Shown: positions 8,728 to 16,247 of the stretch, one piece after another | Numbering within the stretch: position 1 is the first letter of the stretch | Layout: every line of letters starts with the position of its first letter | Origin: VXRD01 sp965242535 | GTDB lineage: Bacteria > Latescibacterota > UBA2968 | DNA length: 64,000 nucleotides | Direction: 5' to 3' | Assembly (NCBI GenBank): GCA_965242535.1 | Contig: OZ251458.1 | Span: forward strand, 3,224,001-3,288,000 | Program-made: the position numbers and the translations under genes | Notes under the pieces: model-generated | Told to the model about the DNA's origin: nothing | What the model saw: only the letters and a program-made list of their open reading frames with translations | Databases searched by the model: none

Positions 8728-10005
8728 TCAGTTGTCAGCCCCCTGCTCTCGGTTGCTTTCCGCCCGCGATCTCGCCGCGCCTTCTCGCGCTGCGTTGTAC
8801 AGGCGGTCAAACGCCTCCGTGCCGTCGTCTTCGATGGTGTCGAGGGACGAGCCGGGTTCTGAGATGGGCTGTGCGTCTTGGGGATAGATGTGGTGCAAGT
8901 CCTGTTTTGTGCAGGCGTAGTAGGTCACTTCCCCGCTTTGGCGGCGGTACGCGTAGAGGTGGCGCGGGGGATCGACCCAGGTATCGTCCGTGGCGTATTT
9001 TTCGATGGCGTCCGGATCGATCTCAACGCCGAGGCCAGGGGTTTCCGAGACGCGGTAAAAGCCGCCGCGAACTTCGATCTCGGGTTTGACGAGTTGCGAT
9101 TCCCAGATGTTCATGCAGGTAATGGCCGGCCATTTGGCTTGCGGGAGCACCGCGCCCAAGTGCGCGGCCCAAGCGGTTGTGATGCCCGAGCCGACGAGTT
9201 GCAGCCAAAAGGGCTTGTTCCACTGCTCGCAGACGGCGGCTTGTTTGAGGATGTGCGCTGCGCCGGTGCAAATGACGAAGCCATCGGCAACATCTTCTTT
9301 GAGGGTCGTTTCGATGGGCGGGTTGTTGTAGTGCATGGCAATGGGCCGGGCGATCAGGTTCCTGATTTGCCTGTTGCCCGCCACATCGCTTTGCGGAATC
9401 GGCGTTTCGATCATCGCCACTTCCGGATGGGCTTCCAGTTCGCGCAGGTGCGGAATGGCATTGGCCGAGTTGCCCAACGTGCCGTTGTAGTCGAGGTCGA
9501 GGTGAAAGCCGGGGGGGACCGCGTCTCGCACGGCTCGGAGGCCCGCGTGCAGGTCGAACCACGGGCGGGCTTTGAGTTTCGCACTGGTGTAGCCGGCCTG
9601 CGCGGCTTGCCGGCATTCCTCTGCCCATCCCATCGGAGGCATGTCCATGTTCCACCAAGAGATGGGGCACCAGTCGCGCACTTTGTTGCCGAGCAACCGG
9701 TAGATGGGGACGCCTTGCGCCTTGGCGATTGCGTCGAACAGGGCCATCTGCACGCCTGCGCCCAAGCTGTCGTCCCACATCAGTTCCGCGGCGGGACGGC
9801 CGACGATCCGGTTTTCGATGTCGGGCGGCACTTTCGCCCAGGTGTAGTTGGGGATGGTTTCGCCCCATCCCGCAACGCCATTTTCGAGCGCGATGTGGCA
9901 AAGCTCGTGAATGCGCCAATGGGGCAGCCAATAGCCGAGGTGTTTCTCGCCGTGTTCGGTAAAGGGCACGTCGAGGAGGATGCGTTCAACGGTTTTGACC
10001 TTCAT
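8728..10005 (-). CDS. Enolase-superfamily (mandelate racemase/MLE-like) protein
   Basis: The protein has 425 residues from the ATG at 10005, which follows GGAGGCGAT. The N-terminal capping domain begins MKVKTVERILLDVPFTEHGE. The barrel carries the KxK motif in SAKLKARPWF (acid-base lysines), the first metal Asp in FHLDLDYNG and the second ligand in VAMIETPIP. The third ligand position is not obvious from the usual pattern, so activity should not be assumed. Family members dehydrate or racemise sugar acids. The gene is first in a two-gene unit with the sulfatase and is transcribed away from the glutamine-synthetase-like gene. Confidence 0.85.
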   Translation of the reverse strand: MKVKTVERILLDVPFTEHGEKHLGYWLPHWRIHELCHIALENGVAGWGETIPNYTWAKVPPDIENRIVGRPAAELMWDDSLGAGVQMALFDAIAKAQGVPIYRLLGNKVRDWCPISWWNMDMPPMGWAEECRQAAQAGYTSAKLKARPWFDLHAGLRAVRDAVPPGFHLDLDYNGTLGNSANAIPHLRELEAHPEVAMIETPIPQSDVAGNRQIRNLIARPIAMHYNNPPIETTLKEDVADGFVICTGAAHILKQAAVCEQWNKPFWLQLVGSGITTAWAAHLGAVLPQAKWPAITCMNIWESQLVKPEIEVRGGFYRVSETPGLGVEIDPDAIEKYATDDTWVDPPRHLYAYRRQSGEVTYYACTKQDLHHIYPQDAQPISEPGSSLDTIEDDGTEAFDRLYNAAREGAARSRAESNREQGADN

Positions 10006-10073
10006 ATCGCCTCCGCGGAAAGTGGGATCGGACGGCGCACGATAGGGCACGCGGCGCGACATGTCAAGTGCGA

Positions 10074-10124
10074 TAAAAAAAGAAAACGTGAGAAAACCAA
10101 AATGGGGTTATATTGGGCGCGAGT
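10074..10124 (+). promoter_or_regulatory. Promoter-like cassette, copy 1 (upstream of the GS-like gene)
   Basis: An A-rich stretch leads into GGGTTATATTGGGCGCGAGT (10105-10124), which contains a TATATT -10-like box about 45 bp before the start codon. The same 20 bp and the same A-rich approach recur upstream of the Gfo/Idh gene at 11524-11571. Conservation of this block between two otherwise unrelated leaders suggests a shared promoter or operator. Confidence 0.5.
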
Positions 10125-10160
10125 CGCGTCCCTTTCAACACCGTTTTTAGGAGCACTTTC

Positions 10161-11525
10161 ATGACACCCCCCACCCCGGCAGGTGCGCTCACCCTTGAAC
10201 AACTCCAAGTACAAGTCGCGTCCGGGCACATCGACACGGTTCTCGTCGTCTTTCCCGACCTGTATGGCCGCCTGATCGGCAAACGCGTCAACGCCGAGTT
10301 CTTCCTCGAACAGACCGCCCCCCACGGCATGCACGCCTGCGACTATCTGCTCACCGTCGATATGGAGATGGATGTGGTCGAGGGCTACGACTTTGCCAAC
10401 TGGGAAAAGGGCTACGGCGACTTCCACTGCATCCCCGACCTGAACACCCTCCGCCGCATCACTTGGCTCGACCGATCGGCCTTGGTTTTTTGCGATCTAA
10501 CCCATGGAGAAACCCACCACCCCGTGGCCCAAGCGCCGCGTTCCATGCTCAAAACGCAAATCCGCCGCCTCGCGGACTCGGGCTTGCGCGCCGTGGGCGG
10601 CTCTGAACTCGAGTACTATTTGTTCGAGGATTCCTACGCACAGGCCCACGCCAAACACTACGAAGACCTCGAGACGTTTGGGTGGTACATCGAGGATTAC
10701 CACATCCTCCAAGGAACCCGCGAAGAGGGCATCAACGGGGCCGTGCGGCGGCACATGCACAAAAGCGGCATTCCCGTGGAATTTAGCAAGGGCGAGTGGG
10801 GACCGGGCCAGCACGAACTCAACCTGCGCTACGCCGAGGTCTTGGAAATGGCGGACCGCCACGCCCTGTACAAACACGGCTTCAAAGAGATCGCCCAGAG
10901 CCAGGGCCTGTCCGTATCCTTCATGGCGAAGTGGCACGCGGACTTGGCCGGCTCGAGCATGCACCTGCACCTGAGTTTGTGGGATGGGGAGGGCCGCAAT
11001 GCCTTTGCCGGCGAGGCCGATACCTTCCGCCACTTTTTGGGCGGTTGGATGGCCCACGCACGCGCCATCGCCCCGTTTTACGCCCCCTATCCCAACTCGT
11101 ACAAGCGTTACGCATACCAGTCTTGGGCGCCCACCCGCATCGCTTGGAGCTATGACAACCGCACCGCGGGCTTCCGCGTTGTGGGCAACGGCCCTTCGCT
11201 GCGTATCGAATGCCGCCTGCCCGGCGCAGACGCCAACCCGTACTTGGCATATTCTGCGGCCCTCGCCGCTGGCCTCGACGGCTTGGAACGCAAAATCGAT
11301 CCCCCCGCCCCTTTCCGCGGCGATGTGTACCAAGCCGAAGCGTTGCCCCGAGTGCCGGCCAATCTGCGCGAGGCCACCGACGAATTGGAAGGCAGCGCCA
11401 TGTTGCGCCGCGCCTTTGGCGACGAGGTGATCGACCACTACGTCCACTTCTTCCGCACAGAACAGCGCAAATTCGACGAGGCCGTCACCACTTGGGAACG
11501 GGCGCGCTACTTCGAACGCGGTTAA
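10161..11525 (+). CDS. Glutamine-synthetase-family ligase (PuuA/GlnA3-like, not housekeeping GlnA)
   Basis: The protein has 454 residues, with AGGAG before the ATG at 10161. It shows the ATP-grasp-like GS catalytic pattern: GSELEYYLFED (metal Glu), KGEWGPGQHELNLRY (the Glu/His site), SSMHLHLSLWD and NRTAGFRVVG followed by RIECRLPGADANPY. It lacks the adenylylation-site region of enterobacterial GlnA and is closest in layout to gamma-glutamylpolyamine or ethanolamine ligases. It would attach glutamate to an amine using ATP. The neighbouring oxidoreductase and the shared promoter cassette suggest one amine or amino-sugar catabolic regulon. Confidence 0.88.
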   Translation: MTPPTPAGALTLEQLQVQVASGHIDTVLVVFPDLYGRLIGKRVNAEFFLEQTAPHGMHACDYLLTVDMEMDVVEGYDFANWEKGYGDFHCIPDLNTLRRITWLDRSALVFCDLTHGETHHPVAQAPRSMLKTQIRRLADSGLRAVGGSELEYYLFEDSYAQAHAKHYEDLETFGWYIEDYHILQGTREEGINGAVRRHMHKSGIPVEFSKGEWGPGQHELNLRYAEVLEMADRHALYKHGFKEIAQSQGLSVSFMAKWHADLAGSSMHLHLSLWDGEGRNAFAGEADTFRHFLGGWMAHARAIAPFYAPYPNSYKRYAYQSWAPTRIAWSYDNRTAGFRVVGNGPSLRIECRLPGADANPYLAYSAALAAGLDGLERKIDPPAPFRGDVYQAEALPRVPANLREATDELEGSAMLRRAFGDEVIDHYVHFFRTEQRKFDEAVTTWERARYFERG

Positions 11526-11571
11526 AAAAGAAAATGTACGAAAAAAAAGTTGGGTTATATTGGGCGCGAGT
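11524..11571 (+). promoter_or_regulatory. Promoter-like cassette, copy 2 (upstream of Gfo/Idh gene)
   Basis: This repeats the cassette at 10074-10124. The A-rich run AAAAAAGAAAATGTACG is followed by GGGTTATATTGGGCGCGAGT at 11552-11571, identical over 20 bp, again about 43 bp before a start codon. It begins inside the stop region of the GS-like gene. Confidence 0.5.
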
Positions 11572-11600
11572 TATCGGACATTCACGTTGAGGAGGCAGAT

Positions 11601-12590
11601 ATGGCAGTGCAGTGCATTCACATGGGCGTTGGCGGCCGGGGGAAATGGCCGGTGCAGATGTTCGCAGAGCGGGACGACGTGGAAAGCGTGGCCTTTGTCG
11701 ATATCCACGAAGACAACATGAACGCCGCGATGGCCGTGTCGGGGTTGCCCGAGTCGAGATGTTTTCGAACGCTCGAGCAGGCCCTCAACAATGTGGCGGC
11801 GGATTGCGTGGTCATCATCACCCCCCCAGACGCGCACGCGTCGATGATGTTGGAGGCGATCAAAGCAGGGAAGCACGTTCTCGTCGAAAAGCCATTTACG
11901 AAAACCCTGTCGGCGGCAAAGCAGGTGGTTGCAGAAGCCGATCGCGCGGGGGTCAAAGTGGGGGTAAGTCAAAATGCCAAGTACAACGCGGCCACGATGA
12001 CGCTCGCCCGACACCTGCGGGAAGAGACCTACGGCAAGGCGAGTTTTGGGCTGTTCACCAAAATGGGCTGGCGCAGCAAGGGCGTCCACCATTCGGGCCA
12101 TGACGACCATTCGTATTTGTGGGAGCGGGGCATTCACGACTTGGATACCACGCGCTATATTTTCGGCAAATTGCCCACGCGCATGTGGGCGCACAGTTTC
12201 AATCCGCCCTGGAGTCCGTACAAGGGCGGGGCAGGGGTTTCGGGATGGATCGAATTCGACGGGGGCGCGACCGCGACGTATTTTGCCACTTTTGAACCGC
12301 ACAAATCGGGCGGCGAGTCCCGGGTGGATGTGGATGAAGGCACGCTGTCCATCGAACGAGGCGAGCTCATTTTGACGCGCCGCAAAGCCGATCCCGAAAC
12401 CCTGCCCTTGGATGCGGGCCCCACGTCGACGACCCTCATCGTGGATCGATTTCTCGCGTGGATCAACGGCGGTGACGAGCCCGAGTTTTCGGGGCGCAAC
12501 AATTTGGTGACCGTGGCGATGGTCGAAGGCATGGGCATTTCCTCTGAATCCGGGCGGATCGTGTCGCTCAAAGAGTTGGTCAATGTGTGA
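11601..12590 (+). CDS. Gfo/Idh/MocA-family oxidoreductase
   Basis: The protein has 329 residues from the ATG at 11601, which follows TTGAGGAGG. The N-terminal Rossmann fold has HMGVGGRGKWPVQMF with the glycine motif, then VVIITPPDAHA and the family signature HVLVEKPFTKT, whose Lys is the usual catalytic residue. The C-terminal half supplies the substrate sheet, with GIHDLDTTRYIFG carrying the usual Asp/His region. It uses NAD(P) to oxidise or reduce a sugar, inositol or related polyol. It follows the GS-like gene but has its own copy of the promoter cassette. Confidence 0.9.
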   Translation: MAVQCIHMGVGGRGKWPVQMFAERDDVESVAFVDIHEDNMNAAMAVSGLPESRCFRTLEQALNNVAADCVVIITPPDAHASMMLEAIKAGKHVLVEKPFTKTLSAAKQVVAEADRAGVKVGVSQNAKYNAATMTLARHLREETYGKASFGLFTKMGWRSKGVHHSGHDDHSYLWERGIHDLDTTRYIFGKLPTRMWAHSFNPPWSPYKGGAGVSGWIEFDGGATATYFATFEPHKSGGESRVDVDEGTLSIERGELILTRRKADPETLPLDAGPTSTTLIVDRFLAWINGGDEPEFSGRNNLVTVAMVEGMGISSESGRIVSLKELVNV

Positions 12591-12593
12591 GCG

Positions 12594-13137
12594 CGTGCCG
12601 GACGTGATGCCGTACGTCAATTAAGCCATCGCCCAACATGCCATCCCAAAAGCCCATCAACAAAAGCCATCGGGCACAGCGCGCAAGTCCGTCTCGCAAC
12701 CCACATCCATTTTGCAACCCACCTCGCAGGCCAACGCATGTCGTGGTACTACAAAAGCGCTTTGCGCTGTGCAAGCCCCTCGGCGCATGAGAGCGGCATT
12801 TTTGAACTGCTAAGGCAGTTGTACCCCGCTCGCCTACTTTTTTTTGCTGCTGAAAAAAAGTAGGTCGCCGCACGCCGTAGGCACAGGCGTAGCCAACGCA
12901 TCAAAGGCAACCCACGAGGCTTTAGAAGCCATCTAAAAATTATTGGGACCTAACCCCCTAGCCCCCTTTCCTGGCAGGAAAGGGGGAATAAAGGCCCTTA
13001 TTCTTGGGTTTTAATCTGCGAAAAGCGAATGCTTTTGTGGTTATCTCAATGGCGGGCCGAGTTTTTAGATGGCTTCTTAGGACCAAACGCTTTAGAAAAG
13101 CGAGCAATGTCGGTGCTGATTTGTGCGTATCAAAAAT
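12594..13137 (+). repeat. 400-bp dispersed repeat, copy A (interrupted by a MITE)
   Basis: This copy begins at GTGCCGGACGTGATGCCGTA and ends at GATTTGTGCGTATCAAAAA. It contains the family's hallmark hairpin CCTACTTTTTTTTGC followed by GAAAAAAAGTAGG (about 12833-12866). It carries a 28-bp hairpin insert (12804-12831) and a 152-bp MITE (12925-13076). Its terminal inverted repeats are missing at both ends. No protein-coding gene is convincing inside it. Confidence 0.8.
12925..13076. mobile_element. 152-bp MITE with 15-bp inverted ends, TTA target duplication
   Basis: The ends are GAAGCCATCTAAAAA and its reverse complement TTTTTAGATGGCTTC. TTA occurs on both sides (12922-12924 and 13077-13079). 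The same locus without the element in sister repeats reads GCTTTAGGACC, which proves insertion with duplication of TTA. The interior has a second hairpin, CCCCCTTTCCTGGCAGGAAA and GGGG. It has no coding capacity and must be moved by a transposase elsewhere. Confidence 0.85.
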
Positions 13138-13193
13138 GTGTGAAGCGTTGGCGAGGTGCAAAAACCGCATCTCGACATGGGACTCGGAGGAAC

Positions 13194-14273
13194 ATGAATT
13201 ATATCGGAAGCAAGTATTCCCTGCTTTCCTTTCTCGAAGAGGGGATCGCAAAAACCATAGATGCGGATCGTGGGATATTTTGCGATGTGTTTGCGGGGAC
13301 TGGCGTCGTCGGGTCTCATTTTAAGCAGCAGGGATTCGACATTATCGCCAACGACATTCAGTACTACGCCTATTGTCTCAATCGCGCACTCGTGGGCATC
13401 GGCCGCACGCCCACATTTGCCGGCGTTCTCAATGACTTGAAAATGCCACCGACAACCCTGTTCTCCGATGCGATCGACATCGTATTGGCTCATCTCAACA
13501 CCTCGAAGGGAAAACCCGGGTTCATCTATCGCAATTATTGCCCCGGCGGGACGGCGCGAGGAAAATACAGAAGGCAGTATTTCTCCGATGAAAACGGCAT
13601 GCGCTGCGATGCCATCCGGATGCAAATAGAGGACTGGTGGCGGGCGGGCAAACTGACCGAAGACGAGTATTTTTACCTTTTGGCGAGTTTGATCGATGCG
13701 GCAGATCGGGTCGCAAACACGGCTTCGGTCTATGGCGCATTTCTAAAGCACATCAAAAAAAGCGCGAGAAAACCCCTGCGTATGGATCGGCTCGCCATTG
13801 TCGAGGGCGATGAAAATTGCGAAATACACCATGCGAATGGGCAAGCGTTGGTCGAAACCCTATCTTGTGACGTGCTCTATATGGATCCGCCCTATAACCA
13901 TCGGCAGTACTGTGCGAATTACCACGTGCTCGAGACCATTGCCCGGTGCGATGCCCCGGAATTGAGAGGCGTAACGGGCCTGCGACCAAATGGCGATCAA
14001 AAGTCGGATTTTTGTATGGCGAAACGGGCTTTGCCCGCGCTTGAGGAGATGGTCGAAAAGACCTCGGCGAGATACGTATTCCTCAGCTACAACAGCGAGG
14101 GGATCATGGGGAAGGATGAGATTTTTCAGGCGATGGAACGATTCGGAAGGGTGGATCTGCTAACGCGAGACTACGCGCGTTTTCGGGCGGATATAGACCG
14201 AGGGAATCGGATTTACAAATCCAATCGGGTGGAGGAATATCTGTTCTGTTTGAGGAAAGGCGGGGAGAGGTGA
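13194..14273 (+). CDS. D12-class DNA adenine (N6) methyltransferase, orphan
   Basis: The protein has 359 residues from the ATG at 13194, which follows CTCGGAGG; a longer frame upstream runs through repeat DNA. MNYIGSKYSLLSFLEEGI is the classic D12-class opening. The S-adenosylmethionine loop is CDVFAGTGVVGSHF (motif I), and the catalytic motif IV is MDPPYNHRQY. A HVLETIARCD stretch and a C-terminal FLSYNSEG complete the fold. No cognate restriction gene is adjacent, so it is an orphan methylase or the remains of a type II system. Its last 60 coding bases recur at 15981-16055. Confidence 0.93.
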   Translation: MNYIGSKYSLLSFLEEGIAKTIDADRGIFCDVFAGTGVVGSHFKQQGFDIIANDIQYYAYCLNRALVGIGRTPTFAGVLNDLKMPPTTLFSDAIDIVLAHLNTSKGKPGFIYRNYCPGGTARGKYRRQYFSDENGMRCDAIRMQIEDWWRAGKLTEDEYFYLLASLIDAADRVANTASVYGAFLKHIKKSARKPLRMDRLAIVEGDENCEIHHANGQALVETLSCDVLYMDPPYNHRQYCANYHVLETIARCDAPELRGVTGLRPNGDQKSDFCMAKRALPALEEMVEKTSARYVFLSYNSEGIMGKDEIFQAMERFGRVDLLTRDYARFRADIDRGNRIYKSNRVEEYLFCLRKGGER

Positions 14274-14343
14274 AAGGCGGGGAGACGGGAGAGGGGAGAG
14301 GGGAGAGGGGAGAAGCAATCGCAATCGTAGGGACAGGCCCTGT
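14274..14343. repeat. G-rich GGGAGAC tract and half of a REP-like palindrome
   Basis: After the methylase stop comes a run of GGGGAGACGGGAGAGGGGAG units, then CAATCGTAGGGACAGGCCC. The REP-like palindrome starting at 14327 is split here by insertion of repeat copy B and resumes at 14756. Confidence 0.7.
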
Positions 14344-14755
14344 GCCATTTGTACCAACTCATTCATTATTGGGATCGCATTGCTGTTACACCGTCCTTCA
14401 GAGAAGCCATCGCCAAACGGGCCACCCAAAAGTCCATCAAACAAAGCCATCAAGCACAGCGCGCAAGTCCGTCTCGCAACCAATATTCATCTTGCAACCC
14501 CCTTTGCAGGCTGTCTCATGTCGTCCTGCTACAAAAGCGATTTGCGCTGTGCCTAGCCCCTCGGCGCATGAGAGCGGCATTTTTTGCCTACTTTTTTTTG
14601 CTGTTGAAAAAAAGTAGGTCGCCGAAGGCATCGAAGGCAACCCACAATGCTTTAGGACCAAACGCTTTAGAGAAGCGAGCCACGTCGGGGCGGATGGGCG
14701 CGTATCAAAATTTGGTATCATTTAATTTTTGGAGTAATTAGTTGGTACAGATGGC
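14344..14755 (+). mobile_element. 400-bp dispersed repeat, copy B, inserted in a REP palindrome
   Basis: This element is 412 bp. Its left end GCCATTTGTACCAACTCATT matches the reverse complement of its right end, GCCATCTGTACCAACTAATT. The flanking CCCTGT (14338-14343 and 14756-14761) looks like a 6-bp target duplication, since joining the flanks recreates an intact REP-like palindrome. The interior is the family core with the CCTACTTTTTTTT hairpin. It lacks the 28-bp insert and the MITE. Confidence 0.75.
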
Positions 14756-14879
14756 CCCTGTGCCTGTCCGAAGATGCAATGAGGGGCAGAGACTTTTTAT
14801 GGATCGAATCACGGACATCGCGTTATTTTTCGTGCTAATTTTTTCAACTCACCTACCATCTCAAATACAGGGGAGAACG

Positions 14880-15935
14880 ATGATTGTCGCAACGCAGAGT
14901 TCGTCGGAAAATTCAAAGGCTTTAGCCGATTTTGTGGGCGATGGGATGGGCGATCAGGAAGAGATTTACGCAGCGATTCAGGCCCTCCCGCCTTTGGGCG
15001 GCACGGTGACACTGATGGAGGGTACGTACGATATCCGCAAGGTGGCGGGTGCGCTCGGAGGATTGATCATCGACCGCAGCGACGTGAGGTTGGTGGGGCA
15101 AGGGGCGGCCACGCGGTTGATTCTGGCACCGGATCAGAATACCAATGTGATCCGCATCATCGGGAACGGGGTGGGGAATATTGCGATTCGGGATCTCTGG
15201 GTGGATCAGAACCGGGATCAGAATCCGTATAACGGGGCGGAGTTTGTGGATATTTCACACGGAAGGTTCGAGTATAATGGCATTAAAGCATTTTGCGCCG
15301 TGCCGGGTGAGTCCTGCCCCGATCCGACGCACGATATTACCATTGAGAATTGCACGGTGTTGAACGCCCAGAGGCTGGGCATTATGCTTCAGGGGCCCAA
15401 TATGCGGGTGATGAACAACCGCTTGGGCAATGCCAATTCCGATGCGGTGGAACTGTTAGGCGGGCCGGGCTTTGTGATGGGCAATTATGTGGAGATTACC
15501 GGGCGCACACATGTCGCTGTGGGTTCCGATGCTGGAAATTCGATCATTATGACAAATAATATCGTGCATGTGCGCGAGGGAGGAGATTTGGACATCGCCT
15601 TTCGGTCTTGGGCAGATTCCGAGCGGCATGTGATTGCCAACAATATTGTCGCGGTGGATCAAGGCGGAAAGTTGGGGCTGGCGATGGATGTGCGCGGTTT
15701 TGATACGTCCATTACGGGGAACGTGATTCAAGGGAGGAACGAGGCGGATCCCCTGCCGCTGTGGCTCACCGGCGCGGGCATGGGGGTTACTGGCAATCAC
15801 TTTCAGAATGTCGAGCTGATTGTGAATGACAAGACGGATACGAACCGCCCAATTCTGATTCAAGGCAATGTGATGGAAAATTCCGCAATCTCACATGAAG
15901 CGGGCAATCTACTTCATCCACAGAGAAATCGCTAG
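14880..15935 (+). CDS. Right-handed parallel beta-helix (pectate-lyase-like) protein
   Basis: The protein has 351 residues from the ATG at 14880, which follows GGGGAGAACG; an upstream in-frame ATG at 14799 would add a hydrophobic leader. It opens with ATQSSSENSKALADFVGDGM followed by GDQEEIYAAIQALP, the typical front of polysaccharide-lyase-like helices. Many Asn-rich rungs follow (NIAIRDLWVDQNRDQ, ITIENCTVLN, VMNNRLGNANSDAVELLGG, ITGNVIQG). Such proteins bind or cleave polysaccharides; no catalytic residues are assigned here. Whether it is secreted depends on which start is used. A decayed copy of its 3' third lies at 17686-17905. Confidence 0.8.
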   Translation: MIVATQSSSENSKALADFVGDGMGDQEEIYAAIQALPPLGGTVTLMEGTYDIRKVAGALGGLIIDRSDVRLVGQGAATRLILAPDQNTNVIRIIGNGVGNIAIRDLWVDQNRDQNPYNGAEFVDISHGRFEYNGIKAFCAVPGESCPDPTHDITIENCTVLNAQRLGIMLQGPNMRVMNNRLGNANSDAVELLGGPGFVMGNYVEITGRTHVAVGSDAGNSIIMTNNIVHVREGGDLDIAFRSWADSERHVIANNIVAVDQGGKLGLAMDVRGFDTSITGNVIQGRNEADPLPLWLTGAGMGVTGNHFQNVELIVNDKTDTNRPILIQGNVMENSAISHEAGNLLHPQRNR

Positions 15936-15980
15936 GGATAGGGCTAAATCACAAGTGGATCTGCAAATGCGAGATGACCC

Positions 15981-16055
15981 GCGTTTTCGGGCGGATATAG
16001 ACCGGGGGAATCGGATTTACAAATCCGATCGGGTGGAGGAAAGGCGGGGAGACGG
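15981..16055 (+). pseudogene. Duplicated 3' fragment of the adenine methylase gene
   Basis: This stretch repeats 14177-14260 of the methylase gene (FRADIDRGNRIYKS in translation) with few substitutions. Relative to the original it has lost 20 bp between two GAGGA repeats, a typical replication-slippage deletion, so the frame continues into the G-rich tract. It is a remnant and is not expected to be functional. Confidence 0.8.
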
Positions 16056-16247
16056 GAGACGGGAGACGGGAGACGGGAGAGGCAAGAAGCAATCGCAATC
16101 GTAGGGACAGGCCCCCGTGCCTGTCCGAAGATACAAGAGGCAAGACGGGAGACGGGAGAGGCAAGAAGCAATCGCAATCGTAGGGACAGGCCCCCGTGCC
16201 TGTCCGAAGATACAATGAGGGGCAGGACTATTACTCGAAAAGGAGAT
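16056..16247. repeat. Two 79-bp direct units: G-rich tract plus REP-like palindrome
   Basis: Each unit consists of GGGAGACGGGAGAGGCAAG and GCAATCGCAATC, followed by a REP-like palindrome (16101-16130 and 16180-16209) and a GATACAA tail. The palindromes are 79 bp apart. An AAAAGGAGATATG ribosome site for the DUF262 gene ends the region. Confidence 0.75.

Noticed and set aside
8728..10005. A firm assignment to a specific dehydratase (for example rhamnonate or galactarate)
   Set aside because: The third metal ligand is not evident and substrate residues cannot be read without alignment.
8878..10164. A 428-codon plus-strand frame
   Set aside because: It is antisense to the enolase-superfamily gene, which has the KxK and metal-ligand motifs. 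Composition is that of a shadow frame.
14271..14320. GGGAGAC tandem tract considered as a CRISPR-like array
   Set aside because: Units are 6-7 bp with no unique spacers. It is a simple G-rich repeat.
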